Assembly: GCF_029931775.1 (NCBI RefSeq)
Contig: NC_079320.1
Location: forward strand, 83,003,656-83,067,655
Reading direction: 5' to 3'
Source of the DNA: Euleptes europaea
Taxonomy: Eukaryota; Chordata; Lepidosauria; Squamata; Sphaerodactylidae
DNA: 64,000 bases
The notes below the pieces were generated by a model. The model was not told where the DNA came from. It ran no database searches and saw only the letters and a program-made list of their open reading frames with translations. A program made the position numbers and the translations under genes. This document shows positions 53,201-62,920 of this stretch, piece after piece; position 1 is the stretch's first letter, and each line of letters opens with the position of its first letter.

Positions 53201-56200
53201 CATGATCAGTCTAGAGCATCCCTGAAAAGTGTTTGTTCAGCCTCTGCTTAAAGACTGCCAGTGAGGGAGAACTCACCATTTCCCTAGGTAGCTGATTCCA
53301 CTGTCAAACAACTCTTACTGTATAATTTTTTCCCTAATATCCAGTCGGTACCTTTCTGTCCGCAATTTAAACCCATTGTTGCAGGTCCTATCCTCTGCTG
53401 CCAGCAGGAACAGCTCCCTGCCCTCCTCTAAGTGACCGCCATTCAAATGCATAAAGAGAGCCATCATGTCCCCCCTCAACCGCCTCTTCTCCAGACTAAA
53501 CATTCCCAGCTCCCTCAGCCTTTCCTCATAGGGCTTGGTCTCCAGGCCCCCGATCATCCTCATCGCCAAAGTCTGGCCAAATACCAGAGCATCTCCCATG
53601 ACGTCAGTGATGTGATGATGTCACTTCTGGGCTCCCTCCGCAGCTGGAAAGTTTCCCCACCCACCCCGTCTCCCACTGGTTGTCAGGGTGGACCTGGCAA
53701 CCCAACGGTGACGTGTTGACGATGACAGAGGCCTAGGCCTCAGTTTGCTGCCTGTCAACCTTAACTATATCTCATCATATTCCCTTCTGATCTCCCTCTC
53801 TTCCTCAAACTCCACCCTCCACAGGGACAGCCTCCAAATCTCCAGGAATTTCCCCACTTGCAATTGGCAAACCTACCTCCTGGTGAAGAAGGAAGACCAT
53901 AAGGCTTTAGGGTTGCCAGGTCTCCCCTCTCCACTGGCAGGAAGTTTTGGAGGCAGGGCTAAGGTAGGAATCCCACGCACAACCACACATAATTACATCA
54001 CTTTTGGGTTTGGGTGCTAAAGCGTCCTGTCGTGATGCGGCGCTCCCAGGGGTAAACCTGGAAGCAATGTAATTGTGTCGCACAGCCACCAGCGTGTGCG
54101 ATTGCCGTTCCTTGCAGCCAGGTGGATTGGCAGGCAATTGCCCGCTGAAACCAGCCACCTGGCAAACCTAAACGGCTCCCTTTCCTCTGTGCACGTAAAG
54201 CTGTAAAGTGTGTAATCTTCTCGGAGGTTTGTGTGAACCCCAATCGTGTGATCTGCCCAACAGAAGAGGAGGAGGAGGAGTTGGTTTCTATATGCCGACT
54301 TTCTCTACCACTTAAGGGAGAATCAAACTGGCTTACAATCACCTTCCCTTCTTCCCCCACAACAGACACCCTGGGAGGTAGGTGAGGCTGAGAGAGCTCT
54401 AACAGAGCTGTGACTAGCCCAAGGTCACCCCAGCTGGCTTCGTGTGGAGGAGTGGGGAAACAAATCCAGTTCACCAGATTGGCCTCTGCCGCTCATGTGG
54501 AGGAGTGGGGGATCAAACCCTGTTCACTAGATCAGAGTCCAGAGTCCAGGGAGAACAATCCTGTAAATCAAGCCTCCTCCACGTGTTGGGTCTTAGATAG
54601 CGAGATTCATTACATGTCAGACAGTCAAAGGGTTAATTAGCCAAATGGTCAGGAAGAGCAGATCGCCATTGCATTCATGTCATATGGTCACGTAGGCAAA
54701 GTAATCTACATTTTACTGCTTTGGTATATCCTTTGTTTGAAAGAGAAACTGTATCCCAGTTACTTGTAAGTTACTAACCTGCAAGCATGGAGAATGGCTA
54801 CTCGTGAGTAAGCGTAGTAACTGCTAGAGGAGTCTAGCAAGGCTAGGAAACAGCGATGTAGGAAGTTTATTGTTTAATCCATGTACCCTATCCTTTGAGA
54901 TTAGTTAGTAAAGAATTGATTTGATTAAGAAAGTGACTCTGTGATATTTTTGTGTGTGACTAACCTTTATTTTCAATAAGCCAAAACCAAGATCCATCAC
55001 TCTGAATGGTAGCAGATTAATTAAGTGAGTTTCAGATCCTAACACCATGCTGATGGCACTGTTATTATGCATGTGGTGAAAAGGGAGTGTTGCTGGCCCA
55101 GCCCCTCCGAGACAGAAGGGGCCTCTGTTGCTTCACAGCAACACAAAAATGCAACTCAGTGGAGGGCTAGTTTTAAACAGTTCTGTTTCGGACTGGTTGG
55201 CGTAATTTAATCTTGCTCAAGTGCCACCAAGTAATAGATCAGTGGCTTCTGTTTTGATGAGAATGTAATTAATCTATCTTCAGAGGGGCTGCAATTTCAG
55301 GTCTGTTCCATCACAGATGAGCTTCCAGTTTCAGAATTAGGAAAAGAATGACCTTCTTCTCTTGCTATTGTCGTTGCGGGCACTGAAGACAACAAAAAAT
55401 GTAACATTCTCAACATCCGAATCAAAGATTTTAGAGGGCAGAGGTGTCAACACCATGGAAAGATGAGTGGAAAGGAAAAGAGTTTGGCCTCAGGCAACTG
55501 CCTCTCCCACCACACAAAATGTTATTTACGGTGTTATGTGAACTACCACCAGGACAACTGGGTGGAATTGTTGCCTTTTGCTGAATATGCCTACAATAAT
55601 GCCCCTCATTTCTCCACAGGTTTCAGTCCTTTCCAAGTGGTGTATGGGAAGGAATTTGGACCGTTTGGGTCTACTACCGTTACCCCGGAGATGGAGGGTG
55701 TGCAGGGGGTCCAAGATTGGGTGCAAGTGGTACAAACGACTTGGCCCTGGCTTCAGAAAAATTTGGAGCGGGCAAAATGCAAATACAAGGATCAAGCAGA
55801 TAAACATCGATCCCCCGGGTGGGAACTTAAAGTGGGCGATCAGGTTTATCTCTCCACCAAGAATCTACGATCGCTGCGTCCCTGTAAAAAGTTCAGTGAC
55901 AAGTATGTGGTCCTTACCCTATTACTCGGGTTATTAATGATGTCACAGTTGAGTTGGCTCTCCCTAAATCACTTCGAGGGGTACATCCGGTGTTTCATAT
56001 TAGCCTGCTCAAACCTACACTGCAGCCCCCCAGTTCCATCCTCAACCCAAACCAGAGGTTCCTACGGTTGTGGGGGAGGGGGGGGAGATGCACCTTGAAG
56101 TCTCTAAAGTGTTGGATTCCAAACTGAAAAAAGGGAAATTGTTTTACTTAGTTCGCTGGAAACATCTAAGTCCCGCCCAGGACGAATGGGTGGCGGCCCC

Positions 56201-59200
56201 TCATGTAGCGGCTCCCCAATTGGTGCAAGAGTTCCATGCCGCTTATCCCCACAAGCCGCGTCCCGACAAGGCGGGAGTAGGGGGGCCTTAAGGGGGGCAG
56301 TATGTGAGGGACTGCTCTGTTCCGTGTCTGGACTGTCTGTACAAGCGGCGGGTCAGACCTGTGGTAGTAGAATGGTTCAGGCTTTGGCTGGACTGTTACC
56401 CGTGTAGGCCCCTGCTGGAATGTCCCGCTCGCTTTCCTTTCCTCGTTCCCTCCTCCCCCCTCTGACCTTGGCTTTCGCAGGCTTGAGTTAACGAGCTTCC
56501 TTGAAGTCTTTGATGTCTGTTCAGTAGCTTAGCCTAGTGCTGTTATCACTCCGTTCCCAAAACATGTAACCGACATCTGCAATGTAGAACCGTTTATAAT
56601 CTGACTCTTTTGTAATGGCAAGCACTTGCAGCTTTGGACCGTGTGAGGGCCTAGCCATACCTGATGCTTTTCAATAAATCTACTTTGCTTCTGGATGGTC
56701 GTCTGAGCGAGTGATTTTATGGAAATTGCCCAGGGAGGCTGGAAAACCTTACACCAGTGTGACACTGGATTTGGTCAGTGTGCTTAATTGAAGTTATAAG
56801 AATTGCTATAGCTTGTAATTATTTCTGTACATATTTGTATATAGCTCGTCACACTGTTTGTTCTGATTTTTTGCACTTGCTGTAACGTTTAATATACAAT
56901 TTTGATATTTCTGACTTTTGAGCTGTCCCTGTTTAGTTCTTACAACCACAGTTTCCAGGCTTGTTTCTGTGTGTAAAAGGCAAGGGGAGGGGCAGGGTCC
57001 TTTCCAGGCCTATTTTTGCCTTTGAGGGAGGACTCATTGGGACCAGGCCTGACTAGGGTTGCCACCTCCATGTTGGGAAATTCCTGGATATTTTGTAGTG
57101 GAGTTTGAGGAGGGCAGGGTTTGGGGAGGGGAGAGGCCTCAGCCGGATATAATGGCATAGAGCCCACCCTCCAAAGCAGCCATTTTCTCCAGGTGAACTG
57201 ATAGTCATCTAGAGTTCAGTTGTAATTTCAGGAAATTTCCATGTCCCATCTTGGAGGTTGGCAACCCTAGGCCTGGCAGCAACCACTGGGTGACTTGATA
57301 CTACCTGATTTGCACAACTTAACTACTTGCTACACAGATCTGTTCCCCTGGAAAAAAGGGATGCTTTGGAGGGTGGACTCTGTGGCATTGCACCCCACTG
57401 AGGTCCCTGTCCTCCCCAGGTTCCATCCCCAAATCTCCAGGAGTTTCCCAACCTGGATCTGGCAACCCTATCCCCCCATCCTTCACCAGTGGCTGGGGGC
57501 ACATGGCAACCCTATGACTGGCTGAGAAGGAGAGAATGAGGCAGGGAAAGGGGAGAGGATATGGGAGTTGCCAGGGGGAGGGGAAAAGGAAATAATGTGG
57601 GGAGGGGTATACAGGAGAAAGTGAGGCGCCAACCCACAAGTCCTTGAGGGTTCCTTAGCATGCAAGTGGACGTGGCCTAGTGGCCAGCAACACCCAACAG
57701 CTATGGTTTTCCTAGGCAGAGGCTGCTGGGAGGGGAGAGGGGAAGCTGAAAATACCGTATAGGGGCAGATATAAGTAGGTCGGCTGTTTGGTGGGAAGGA
57801 GAGAAAGAAGCAGTAAAGGGGAGAAGCTTATGGGGGTTTTCAGGAAAGGGAAAGAGGGAATGGTGGGTGATGGGGAAATGAGATGCCTCCCACAAGTCCT
57901 TGCAGGTTTCAGCTTGTTTAAAACCATAAAACATACACCAGGGCCTCTTCAAACTAGATGACTTCTAAATAATTAAGGGGGGCATTTTTCATCTCGTGTG
58001 TGTGTGTGTGTGATTGAGAGAGACAGAAAGGAAGTGGGATATTGTTGCCCATTTCCTTTTCCTCCATGAATCATTTCTGACAGGGAGCCCCTGGAACTCC
58101 TTCCTCTTCCACCTCCCTGCTCCTGTTTATTTGTGACTCTCTAGTTATGCTTGATTCCTGGCTCCCAGACCTTGCAAAAAATTGGAAATGGGCCTTTATT
58201 GGCAAGCAGGCCATTCCCTGTAAGCAAGCCAAACATAGGGTTGCGAACCTCCAGGTAGTAGCTGGAGATCTGCTATTACAACTGATCTCCAGCCGGTAGA
58301 GATCAGTTCACCTGGAGAAAAATGGCCACTTTGGCAATTGGACTCTATGGCATTGAAGTTCCTCCCCTCCCCAAACCCCCCTCTTCTCAGGCTCCACCCC
58401 AAAAACCTCCCACCGGTGGAAAAGAAGGACCTGGCAACCCTAGCCACACGCCTGGCCAAGGGAACTGTTCCAGGCTGCGGTCCCTCCAGGAGCATCTTTC
58501 TACCCTTCTCCTTGGCCAAGTGATAGGAGACCAGCAACCTACCACTTCCATAACTAGTTGCCACAAACTACCTTAGGGTTGCCAGCTCCAGGTTGGGAAA
58601 TGCCTGGGTATTTTTTGGGGGGAGCCTAAGGAGAGTATGGGTTTTTTGGTGGGGGAGAGACTTTAATGGGATATAATGCCATAGAGTCCACCTTCCTATG
58701 CACCCATTTTCTCTAGGGCAGGGGTGGGGAACCTTTTTCCTGCCAAGGGCCATTTGCACATTTATAACATCATTTGGGGGCCATACCAGGTGGGGGGGGA
58801 GAGGCTAGGGTTGCCAGGTCTCCAGCCACCACCTGGAGTTTGGCAACCCCAGGGCAGGCCATGCAGAGAAGGCCTGGAGGGCGCCCCCGCTCCCCTGGTC
58901 ATCCCCCCTCCCAGGCGGGTGGGCAGCCAGCAGTGGGCCCGAGCAAATGAGGCACCAGGGGGGCGCAGTCCACGGTCGATCAGAAAGGGAGGAAGGAAGG
59001 AAAACAGAGAAAGAGGAAAAGGGAGAGAGGGATAAAGAAATGGAAAGAGGGGGAGAAATAAAAGGACGGAGGGAGACAGACAAAGAAAGAGAGGGAGAGG
59101 GAGAGAGAAAAGCCTTCCCCTCCACACACACACCCGCCAGTCCCACGCGACCTGGCCCCAGGCTCCATGCCCTCCCCCCCCAGAGTCCACAAAAGGCCCT

Positions 59201-60421
59201 CCGAAACCCAATCGGCTCCTGCGAGCATGCTCTGCTGACAGGAGTCACGGGCCTCTTCCCCCCTCTCTCGCTGCTCAACAGCCGACAGGCAGCGAGAGGG
59301 GCTTACAGTGTGCCCCGGCGTTCCTGCACGCTGCGGCTATAGGGGGCAGCCTTGGGGGAAGCGTCCCTCCCCTTCCTCTCGCCGACCAACAGCCGTCAGT
59401 CGGCGAGAGGAGGTCCAAAGGGCACCGCAGCGCCCCTGCAAGCCGTGGCCCCAGGAACACCCTCAGGGAGGGCTGCCCTGCACTGTGCCTCCGCAGCAGG
59501 GCCCCGGAGCTCCCAAGGGCCACAAAAAATGTCCTCGGGGGCAGCATACGGCCCCCGGGCCTGAGGTTCCCCATCCCTGCTCTAGGGGAACTGATCTCTG
59601 TTGCCTGGAGATCGGTTGCAATAGCGGGAGATCTCCAGCCACCACCAGGAGGTTTGCAACCCTACCCTGCCTCCCTATCAGAGACCCTGTTCATGCAACC
59701 TGGGAGGGGGCTCCCTGAACCATAAGAACATAAGAAAAGCCATGCTGGATCAGACCAAGGCCCATCAACTCCAGCAGTCGGTTCACACAATGGCCAACCG
59801 GGTACCTCTAGAAAGCCCACAAATAAGACTGCAGCAGCATTATCCTGCCTGTGTTCCACTGCACCTAATGTAATAGGCATGCTCCTCTAATTCTGTAGAG
59901 CATAGGTATGCATCATGACTAGTATTCATTTTGACTAGTAGCCATGGATAGCTCTATCCTCCATGAACATGTCCACTCCCGACTTAAACCACCACACAAC
60001 GCTCCATTCCTTCCAATAATATTAAAACTATTTTCCATGTCAGTTTGAGGAAAAACACCCTTAAGTAAAACCAGGCCGAGAGAATAAGAGTTCACATCTC
60101 ATACCATTTATAAATCCATCCCGCATGCCTTTGTTTCTATCTAGAAATGAAAGCCAAGCCTCACTTACTTGTGAATTTGGAATGCCGCCCTCCCAATCCA
60201 CATTTCCGCATTTTGCCGCCCCCAAACAGTCCATAATAAATTTCCCCCATAAATTTGACCAGCTCGGGGTCCGTGGCGTTAACCAGCTCGGCTCCAGTCT
60301 TGCAAAGTATTTTTCCTGTCATCCACTTTGGGGTGGCCATTCCAACCAGGATCAAGAGAAAAGACGCAAAGCTCGATACAGAAATTAAAGCAAACAAAGT
60401 CTGTTTAAAGAAGCCAGGCAT
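44023..60421 (-). CDS. CLRN2: Clarin-2, complete, 3 exons
   Basis: Clarin-2 is a four-pass membrane protein of the clarin family, needed in hair cells for stereocilia maintenance and mechanotransduction (known from mouse, zebrafish and human deafness). Three minus-strand exons, 60169-60421, 47281-47460 and 44023-44288, total 699 nt: 232 residues plus TAG, exactly the human length. It starts [20 protein letters not shown] (human MPGWFKKAWYGLASLLSFSS). TM1 spans about 9-29, TM2 about 97-122, TM3 about 136-158 and TM4 about 189-211. The first extracellular loop has LVNATD (N48 glycosylation sequon) and CGLGGR. The C-terminus is [12 protein letters not shown] (human EEATVTAEDILY). Intron 1 (12.7 kb) holds a 2.8-kb L1, a Ty3/gypsy remnant and many MITEs. 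No CpG island lies upstream, fitting a tissue-restricted gene. A candidate ATTAAA poly(A) signal lies on the minus strand near 43623-43628. Confidence 0.97.
44513..44759 (-). repeat. CORE-SINE (MIR-like)
   Basis: Antisense copy from AAGAAGAGTTGGTTTTTATA to CCTAACCACTACAGCACACT. CLRN2 intron 2. Confidence 0.86.
45238..46456. other. CLRN2 intron 2 segment, unassigned
   Basis: Interior of the possible TIR element. A 146-codon minus frame (45945-46385) shows no family motif. Confidence 0.4.
46460..46957. mobile_element. PIF/Harbinger-like MITE, chimeric or truncated
   Basis: GGTCATTTATGCATGGGTAC left end after TTA; colinear with 25508-26000 (AGAGATGACCTTGCTGCCAG, TCACAGCCAATTACAAAGCA). The homology stops at GACTGCTGGTGC and the expected right end is absent. 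Confidence 0.65.
47281..47460 (-). CDS. CLRN2: CLRN2 exon 2
   Basis: 180 nt, acceptor AG 47461-47462, donor GTAAAG (GT at 47279-47280), phase 1 end. It encodes [22 protein letters not shown]2, then [20 protein letters not shown]. Confidence 0.96.
47611..50700 (+). repeat. CORE-SINE (MIR-like) split by an L1
   Basis: Head GCTGTAGTGGTTAAGAGCAG up to 47650; it resumes at 50477 with the duplicated target and AATCTGGGAGAATTGGGTTC, ending AAAACTACTCTTCTAC. CLRN2 intron 1. Confidence 0.88.
47651..50476 (+). mobile_element. L1 LINE, 5'-truncated ORF2 with poly(A), target duplication present
   Basis: 2826 bp. RT motifs in order: [98 protein letters not shown] (catalytic box intact), [12 protein letters not shown] and [10 protein letters not shown]. 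The C-terminal domain runs to KMEEYLLI at 50163, with a zinc-knuckle-like CWKC....[15 protein letters not shown] 3' UTR with a CTTTTT run and a poly(A) of about 13 follow. The frame shifts three times (near 48260, 48840 and 49010), so ORF2 is not functional; the endonuclease is missing through truncation. The target repeat AAGAGCAGCGGACTCT is perfect (47635-47650, 50477-50492), so the insertion is fairly recent. Confidence 0.95.
51357..51572. mobile_element. TAGGGTTGCC hAT-like MITE inside a hairpin MITE
   Basis: Starts TAGGGTTCCCAG, ends TGGCCAATCCTA. Flanks GTTACACC (51349-51356) and GTTACGCC (51573-51580) match 7/8. The target is a hairpin-family sequence (ATGCAGTCCTGAACAGAGTT / CCCTTCTAAGTTCACTG). 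Confidence 0.8.
51933..52141. mobile_element. TAGGGTTGCC hAT-like MITE, reference copy
   Basis: 209 bp. Ends TAGGGTTGCCAGG and, inverted, TAGGGTTGCCAACCTCC; perfect 8-bp duplication TGAATCCT (51925-51932 and 52142-52149). Inner blocks: GGGTGGAGCCTGGGGAGGGC, CCATAGAGTTCAATTGCC and ACTGATCTCTATTGGCTGGA. Confidence 0.9.
52367..52706. mobile_element. hAT MITE (CAGGGATCCCCAAC type), copy 2
   Basis: Ends CAGGGGTCCTCAACATG and, inverted, CAGGGGGTCCCCAACCC; flanks GCGTAGGC (52359-52366) and TTGTAGGC (52707-52714), 6/8. The interior is homologous, in reverse, to 35332-35625. CLRN2 intron 1. Confidence 0.82.
53136..53600 (-). mobile_element. CR1 LINE 3' end
   Basis: Antisense tail TCATAGAATCATAGAGTTGG; the minus strand encodes [40 protein letters not shown] and [20 protein letters not shown], the CR1 ORF2 C-terminus, in one open stretch. 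Confidence 0.9.
53745..54170. repeat. Degraded TAGGGTTGCC MITEs (two)
   Basis: An antisense piece to about 53880 (CCTCCAAATCTCCAGGAATT, GCAATTGGCAAACCTACC), then a variant at 53910-54170 starting TAGGGTTGCCAGGTCTCC and ending CCACCTGGCAAACCTA with an unrelated interior. Confidence 0.55.
54262..54560 (-). repeat. CORE-SINE (MIR-like), cut by the following LTR region
   Basis: Antisense copy from AGGAGGAGTTGGTTTCTATA to ATCAAACCCTGTTCACTAGA, with the duplicated box-B block; its 5' end is lost. Confidence 0.8.
54584..55044 (+). mobile_element. Candidate solo LTR (fossil)
   Basis: TGTTGGGTCTTAGATAGCGA ... TTTCAGATCCTAACA, 461 bp, TG...CA, flanked by CCACG (54579-54583) and CCATG (55045-55049), 4/5. 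An AATAAG signal-like hexamer lies near the 3' end. No internal region; family unknown. Confidence 0.5.
55505..56753 (+). mobile_element. Ty3/gypsy chromovirus remnant: pol 3' end, chromodomain, 3' LTR (fossil)
   Basis: Truncated at its left end and broken (a few breaks). Parts in order: the integrase C-terminal part ([33 protein letters not shown]), a chromodomain-like segment ([17 protein letters not shown]) ending near 56290, a purine-rich tract AAGGGGGGCAG, and an LTR at 56303-56753 starting TGTGAGGGAC and ending CCTTACA, with AATAAA near 56673. The 5' LTR, gag and most of pol are absent. Chromodomain-bearing Ty3/gypsy elements are known in lizards. Confidence 0.85.
56754..57053. other. 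CLRN2 intron 1 segment, nothing recognised
   Basis: AT-rich, no family match. Confidence 0.4.
57054..57269. mobile_element. TAGGGTTGCC hAT-like MITE
   Basis: TAGGGTTGCCACCTCC to TTGGAGGTTGGCAACCCTA; flanks GGCCTGAC (57046-57053) and GGCCTGGC (57270-57277), 7/8. Confidence 0.87.
57340..57472. repeat. TAGGGTTGCC MITE, partial, inverted
   Basis: TTTGGAGGGTGGACTCTGTG, CCCAAATCTCCAGGAGTTTC and GATCTGGCAACCCTA; one half only. Confidence 0.7.
57525..57930. repeat. Two diverged tandem copies of a G-rich segment
   Basis: 57525-57665 and 57725-57930 share GGAAAGGGGAGA-type blocks, GGGAGTTGCCAGG / GGGGGTTTTCAGG and CCCACAAGTCCTTG, in the same order. Family unknown. Confidence 0.45.
58236..58442. mobile_element. 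TAGGGTTGCC hAT-like MITE
   Basis: TAGGGTTGCGAACCTCC to GACCTGGCAACCCTA; flanks GCCAAACA and GCCACACG, 6/8. Opposite orientation to 51933. Confidence 0.82.
58574..59664. mobile_element. TAGGGTTGCC hAT-like MITE split by a hAT element
   Basis: Left part 58574-58718 (TAGGGTTGCCAGCTCC ... ATTTTCTCTAGGG), right part 59580-59664 (CTCTAGGGGAACTGATCTCT ... GGTTTGCAACCCTA). Interrupted by 58719-59579. Confidence 0.85.
58719..59579. mobile_element. Non-autonomous hAT transposon nested in a MITE
   Basis: 861 bp. Ends CAGGGGTGGGGAACCT and, inverted, CAGGGATGGGGAACCT; perfect 8-bp duplication CTCTAGGG (58711-58718 and 59580-59587). The interior holds a solo TAGGGTTGCC end (58806-58850), a GA-rich polypurine tract (58977-59108) and a CpG-rich part. 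No transposase. Confidence 0.9.
59719..59998 (-). mobile_element. CR1-group LINE 3' end
   Basis: Antisense: CATAAGAACATAAGAAAAGC, GCATGATTAGTATTC-like motifs and TCCATGAACATGTCCACTCC. Confidence 0.68.
60169..60421 (-). CDS. CLRN2: CLRN2 exon 1 (coding part)
   Basis: 253 nt from the ATG at 60421 to donor GTAAGTGA (GT at 60167-60168), phase 1 end. It encodes TM1 and most of the first loop, including [20 protein letters not shown] and [20 protein letters not shown]. Confidence 0.96.
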
Positions 60422-61396
60422 CCTAGTGGCTTGAAGAAGTCATGCTTCGAAGCCTCCTGGCAGGAAGGAACAACGATGGGTCTTTTGGGGGGCGTTTTGC
60501 AATCCACCAGTGGGGTGCCAGTTCTCTCAAATTCATCCTTTTACATTTCATCTTCCGCAGGTTAAAGTCGCAGAAGAAAATCCCCGCAGAAAGAAAGATT
60601 TCTGGCAGTAATCTGCAATAATGTCAAAGGAAAGCTTCACAGTGGTGCAGAGAAACAGGTATGCGTGCTGTGGAGAGTAACCCCGTATCAGTTACATGAC
60701 TAATGTTTCATCCAAAGGCTCAAATTCTTTGCTTGTTTTAAATATTCAAATGACACGCATTTCTGACCTGGAAGATGTTTCGATGCGAGATCTGTTTGTA
60801 AAAGTCTGCCGTAACTGCTAGGAAGCACGCTAGCAGGAAAATGTTAAAATTGAGCACCGTAAATCCACTGACGGTAGGACACCCAATGGTCCTCTCCTCG
60901 AGGTTGCTTGTGTTTTCTAAAGGTCACGGCTGTCATCTCTCCCGGAACTGTTTGTAAACCACTGAATGATCTCTCCGCTTTCCAAGGCTATGAATGGAGC
61001 TAAACACCCTGAAAGGCTGCGCTTGTCTTTCGATTAATCTCTCGGGGTGCAAAGGAGGCTGGAACCTGGTTGCAGCTTGCCGAAACACCCGCATGTTTCC
61101 AGGGGTGCCCTCTTACAGCCTCCAGCATCGACTCTGAACATGCACAGCCTTTTGCATTATTTCCCAGCTGTCAAAGGAGCTCTGACTGTCAGTGTAGTAA
61201 CCGGAGAGGCGTTGCCTCGCTTGGGATGAAGGGGAAGGTGCCAGCCAGGAAGGTGCCCAAATGGAGGGGGGGTGGAAAGCTTTGGAGGAATAACGTTCAC
61301 AACAACACTTTTTCGGCTCAGGCAGGACTCTGGACAACAGCCCGTTTCTTATTGTTATTTTATTTTGCTTTATTTATCATCCCCCTCTCTCACTAA
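60422..61396. promoter_or_regulatory. CLRN2 5' flank, no clear motifs
   Basis: Presumed 5' UTR and promoter of CLRN2 (minus strand). No CpG island, TATA box or convincing factor site recognised; sequence looks unique to about 61390. Confidence 0.35.
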
Positions 61397-61976
61397 GGCC
61401 ATTTATGCATGGCTGTTTCATCGTGGTCACCCTGCAAACTACTTCGGGGCTTTGCTTTGATTATGCTTGCATTTCCCGACAGTCAGAGTTTGCCTCACTC
61501 TCCCCATGCATTTCTGCATGTTTCTGCGTGTTTTCTGGATTCGTGTTTTGCCAGAATCCAAAAGAAAAAGAAGAGTTGGTTTTTATATGCTGATTCTCCT
61601 TTTAAGGAGAATCTAACCAGTTTACAATCTCCTTCCTTTCCTCTCCCCACAACAGACACCTTGTGAAGTAGGTGAGGCTGAGAGAGTTCAGAGAGAATTG
61701 TAACTAGCCCAAGGTCACCCAGCTGGCTTCAGGTGGAGGAGTGGGAAAACCATATCAGAGTCTGCCACTCATGTGGAGGAGTGGGGAATCAAACCCGGTT
61801 CTCCAGATTAGAGTCCACCTCTGTTAACCACTATACCACGCTGGCTCTCACTGCGAGGAAAACACACAGAAACGCACGGGAAGAGCGAGGTGGTCAGAAA
61901 ATGCAAGCATAATCAAAGCAAAGCCCCAAAGTAATTGGCAGGATGACCGCACGGAAACTGCCCTGCATAAATGGCC
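61397..61976. mobile_element. PIF/Harbinger-like MITE containing a CORE-SINE
   Basis: Ends GGCCATTTATGCATGG and, inverted, GGCCATTTATGCAGGG; 3-bp duplication TAA (61394-61396 and 61977-61979). Inner blocks match 37192-37433 (ATAATCAAAGCAAAGCCCCA). A CORE-SINE sits at 61568-61852. Confidence 0.87.
61568..61852 (-). repeat. CORE-SINE (MIR-like) nested in the MITE
   Basis: Antisense copy from AGAAGAGTTGGTTTTTATAT to ACCACTATACCACGCTGGCT. Confidence 0.87.
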
Positions 61977-61979
61977 TAA

Positions 61980-62352
61980 GAATCGAGGCAGATTACAAAA
62001 TTACAAAATAATGTAATTAAGACCAGTATAAACAATCCAAGAAAACTGGGTTACACCATCAGAGAACAGTATAATAATCCAACAAATTGGACTTCATAAT
62101 TTGAGAACAATGAAATAAAGACACTATAATACATCCATTAAATGATGCCGTTCTTTTTTTGGGTGGGTGGTGCAATCTAGAATTTTCCATAGACACTTAA
62201 AACTACATCCCTACTCACTTTATGAAAAGTTCCCTCCTGGACAGCAGGAAAATAAAACGGAGACCTGGGATGGAAACCCCTTCCTTGACTCACTGAGGCA
62301 ACAACAAATGCTCAAAGGGTTTCTAGGCATGAGCTAAGAGCTGATCACGGAA
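61980..62352. other. Spacer with a weak L2-like tail
   Basis: AGGCAGATTACAAAATTACA near the left end resembles the antisense L2 3' end; the rest is unassigned. Confidence 0.35.
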
Positions 62353-62575
62353 CACGTGTGTGTGTGTGTAAAGTGCAGTCAAGTCACAGCCCACTTTGGC
62401 AACCCAGCAGGGTTTTCAAGGCAGGAGACTAACAGAGGTGGTTTGCCATTGCCTTGCTCTGCATAATGACCCTGGCATTCCTTGGTCTCCCATCCAAGTA
62501 CTAACCAGGACCAACCCTGCTTAGCTTCTGAGATCTGACCACATCAGGCTAGCCTGGGCCATCCAGGTTAAGGCA
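62353..62575 (-). repeat. 5S rRNA-derived SINE
   Basis: (TG)n tail, CAGTCAAGTCACAGCCCACT, GGTCTCCCATCCAAGTACTA and CTTCTGAGATCTGACCACAT. Confidence 0.86.
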
Positions 62576-62920
62576 ATCAAGGAACACAGCAAAATGTTTT
62601 TCCAAGGAAAATCAAAATGTAAAAAAAGTAGGGAGGATGGGAGAGGGTGGAATAAGTACAGGTCGAACTGAGGGATCCAAAGGTCTCAGACGATCCCATA
62701 AAAGAAAAAGGGAAATAAACGCAGAAACATGTCAGCAAGCTGGATACATTCTCTTAGTAATCATGCTTCAGCAAGGACAGGTCAAAACAGCACAGGAGGA
62801 AATATTTAAAAATATTGTTTAAAATTACATTCAGGCTATGTGTATAAAGTGTACATAAAGCATACATGAATTTGGGTCCCATCCCCAAAATATCTCATTT
62901 ATATGCAAAAATATACAACT
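62576..62920. other. Spacer, nothing recognised
   Basis: AT-rich sequence between a 5S-SINE and CR1 tails; no gene or repeat family recognised. Confidence 0.4.

Noticed and set aside
51357-59664. TAGGGTTGCC elements as Tc1/mariner MITEs with TA duplications
   Set aside because: The TA belongs to the element end; perfect or near-perfect 8-bp duplications outside it fit hAT better.
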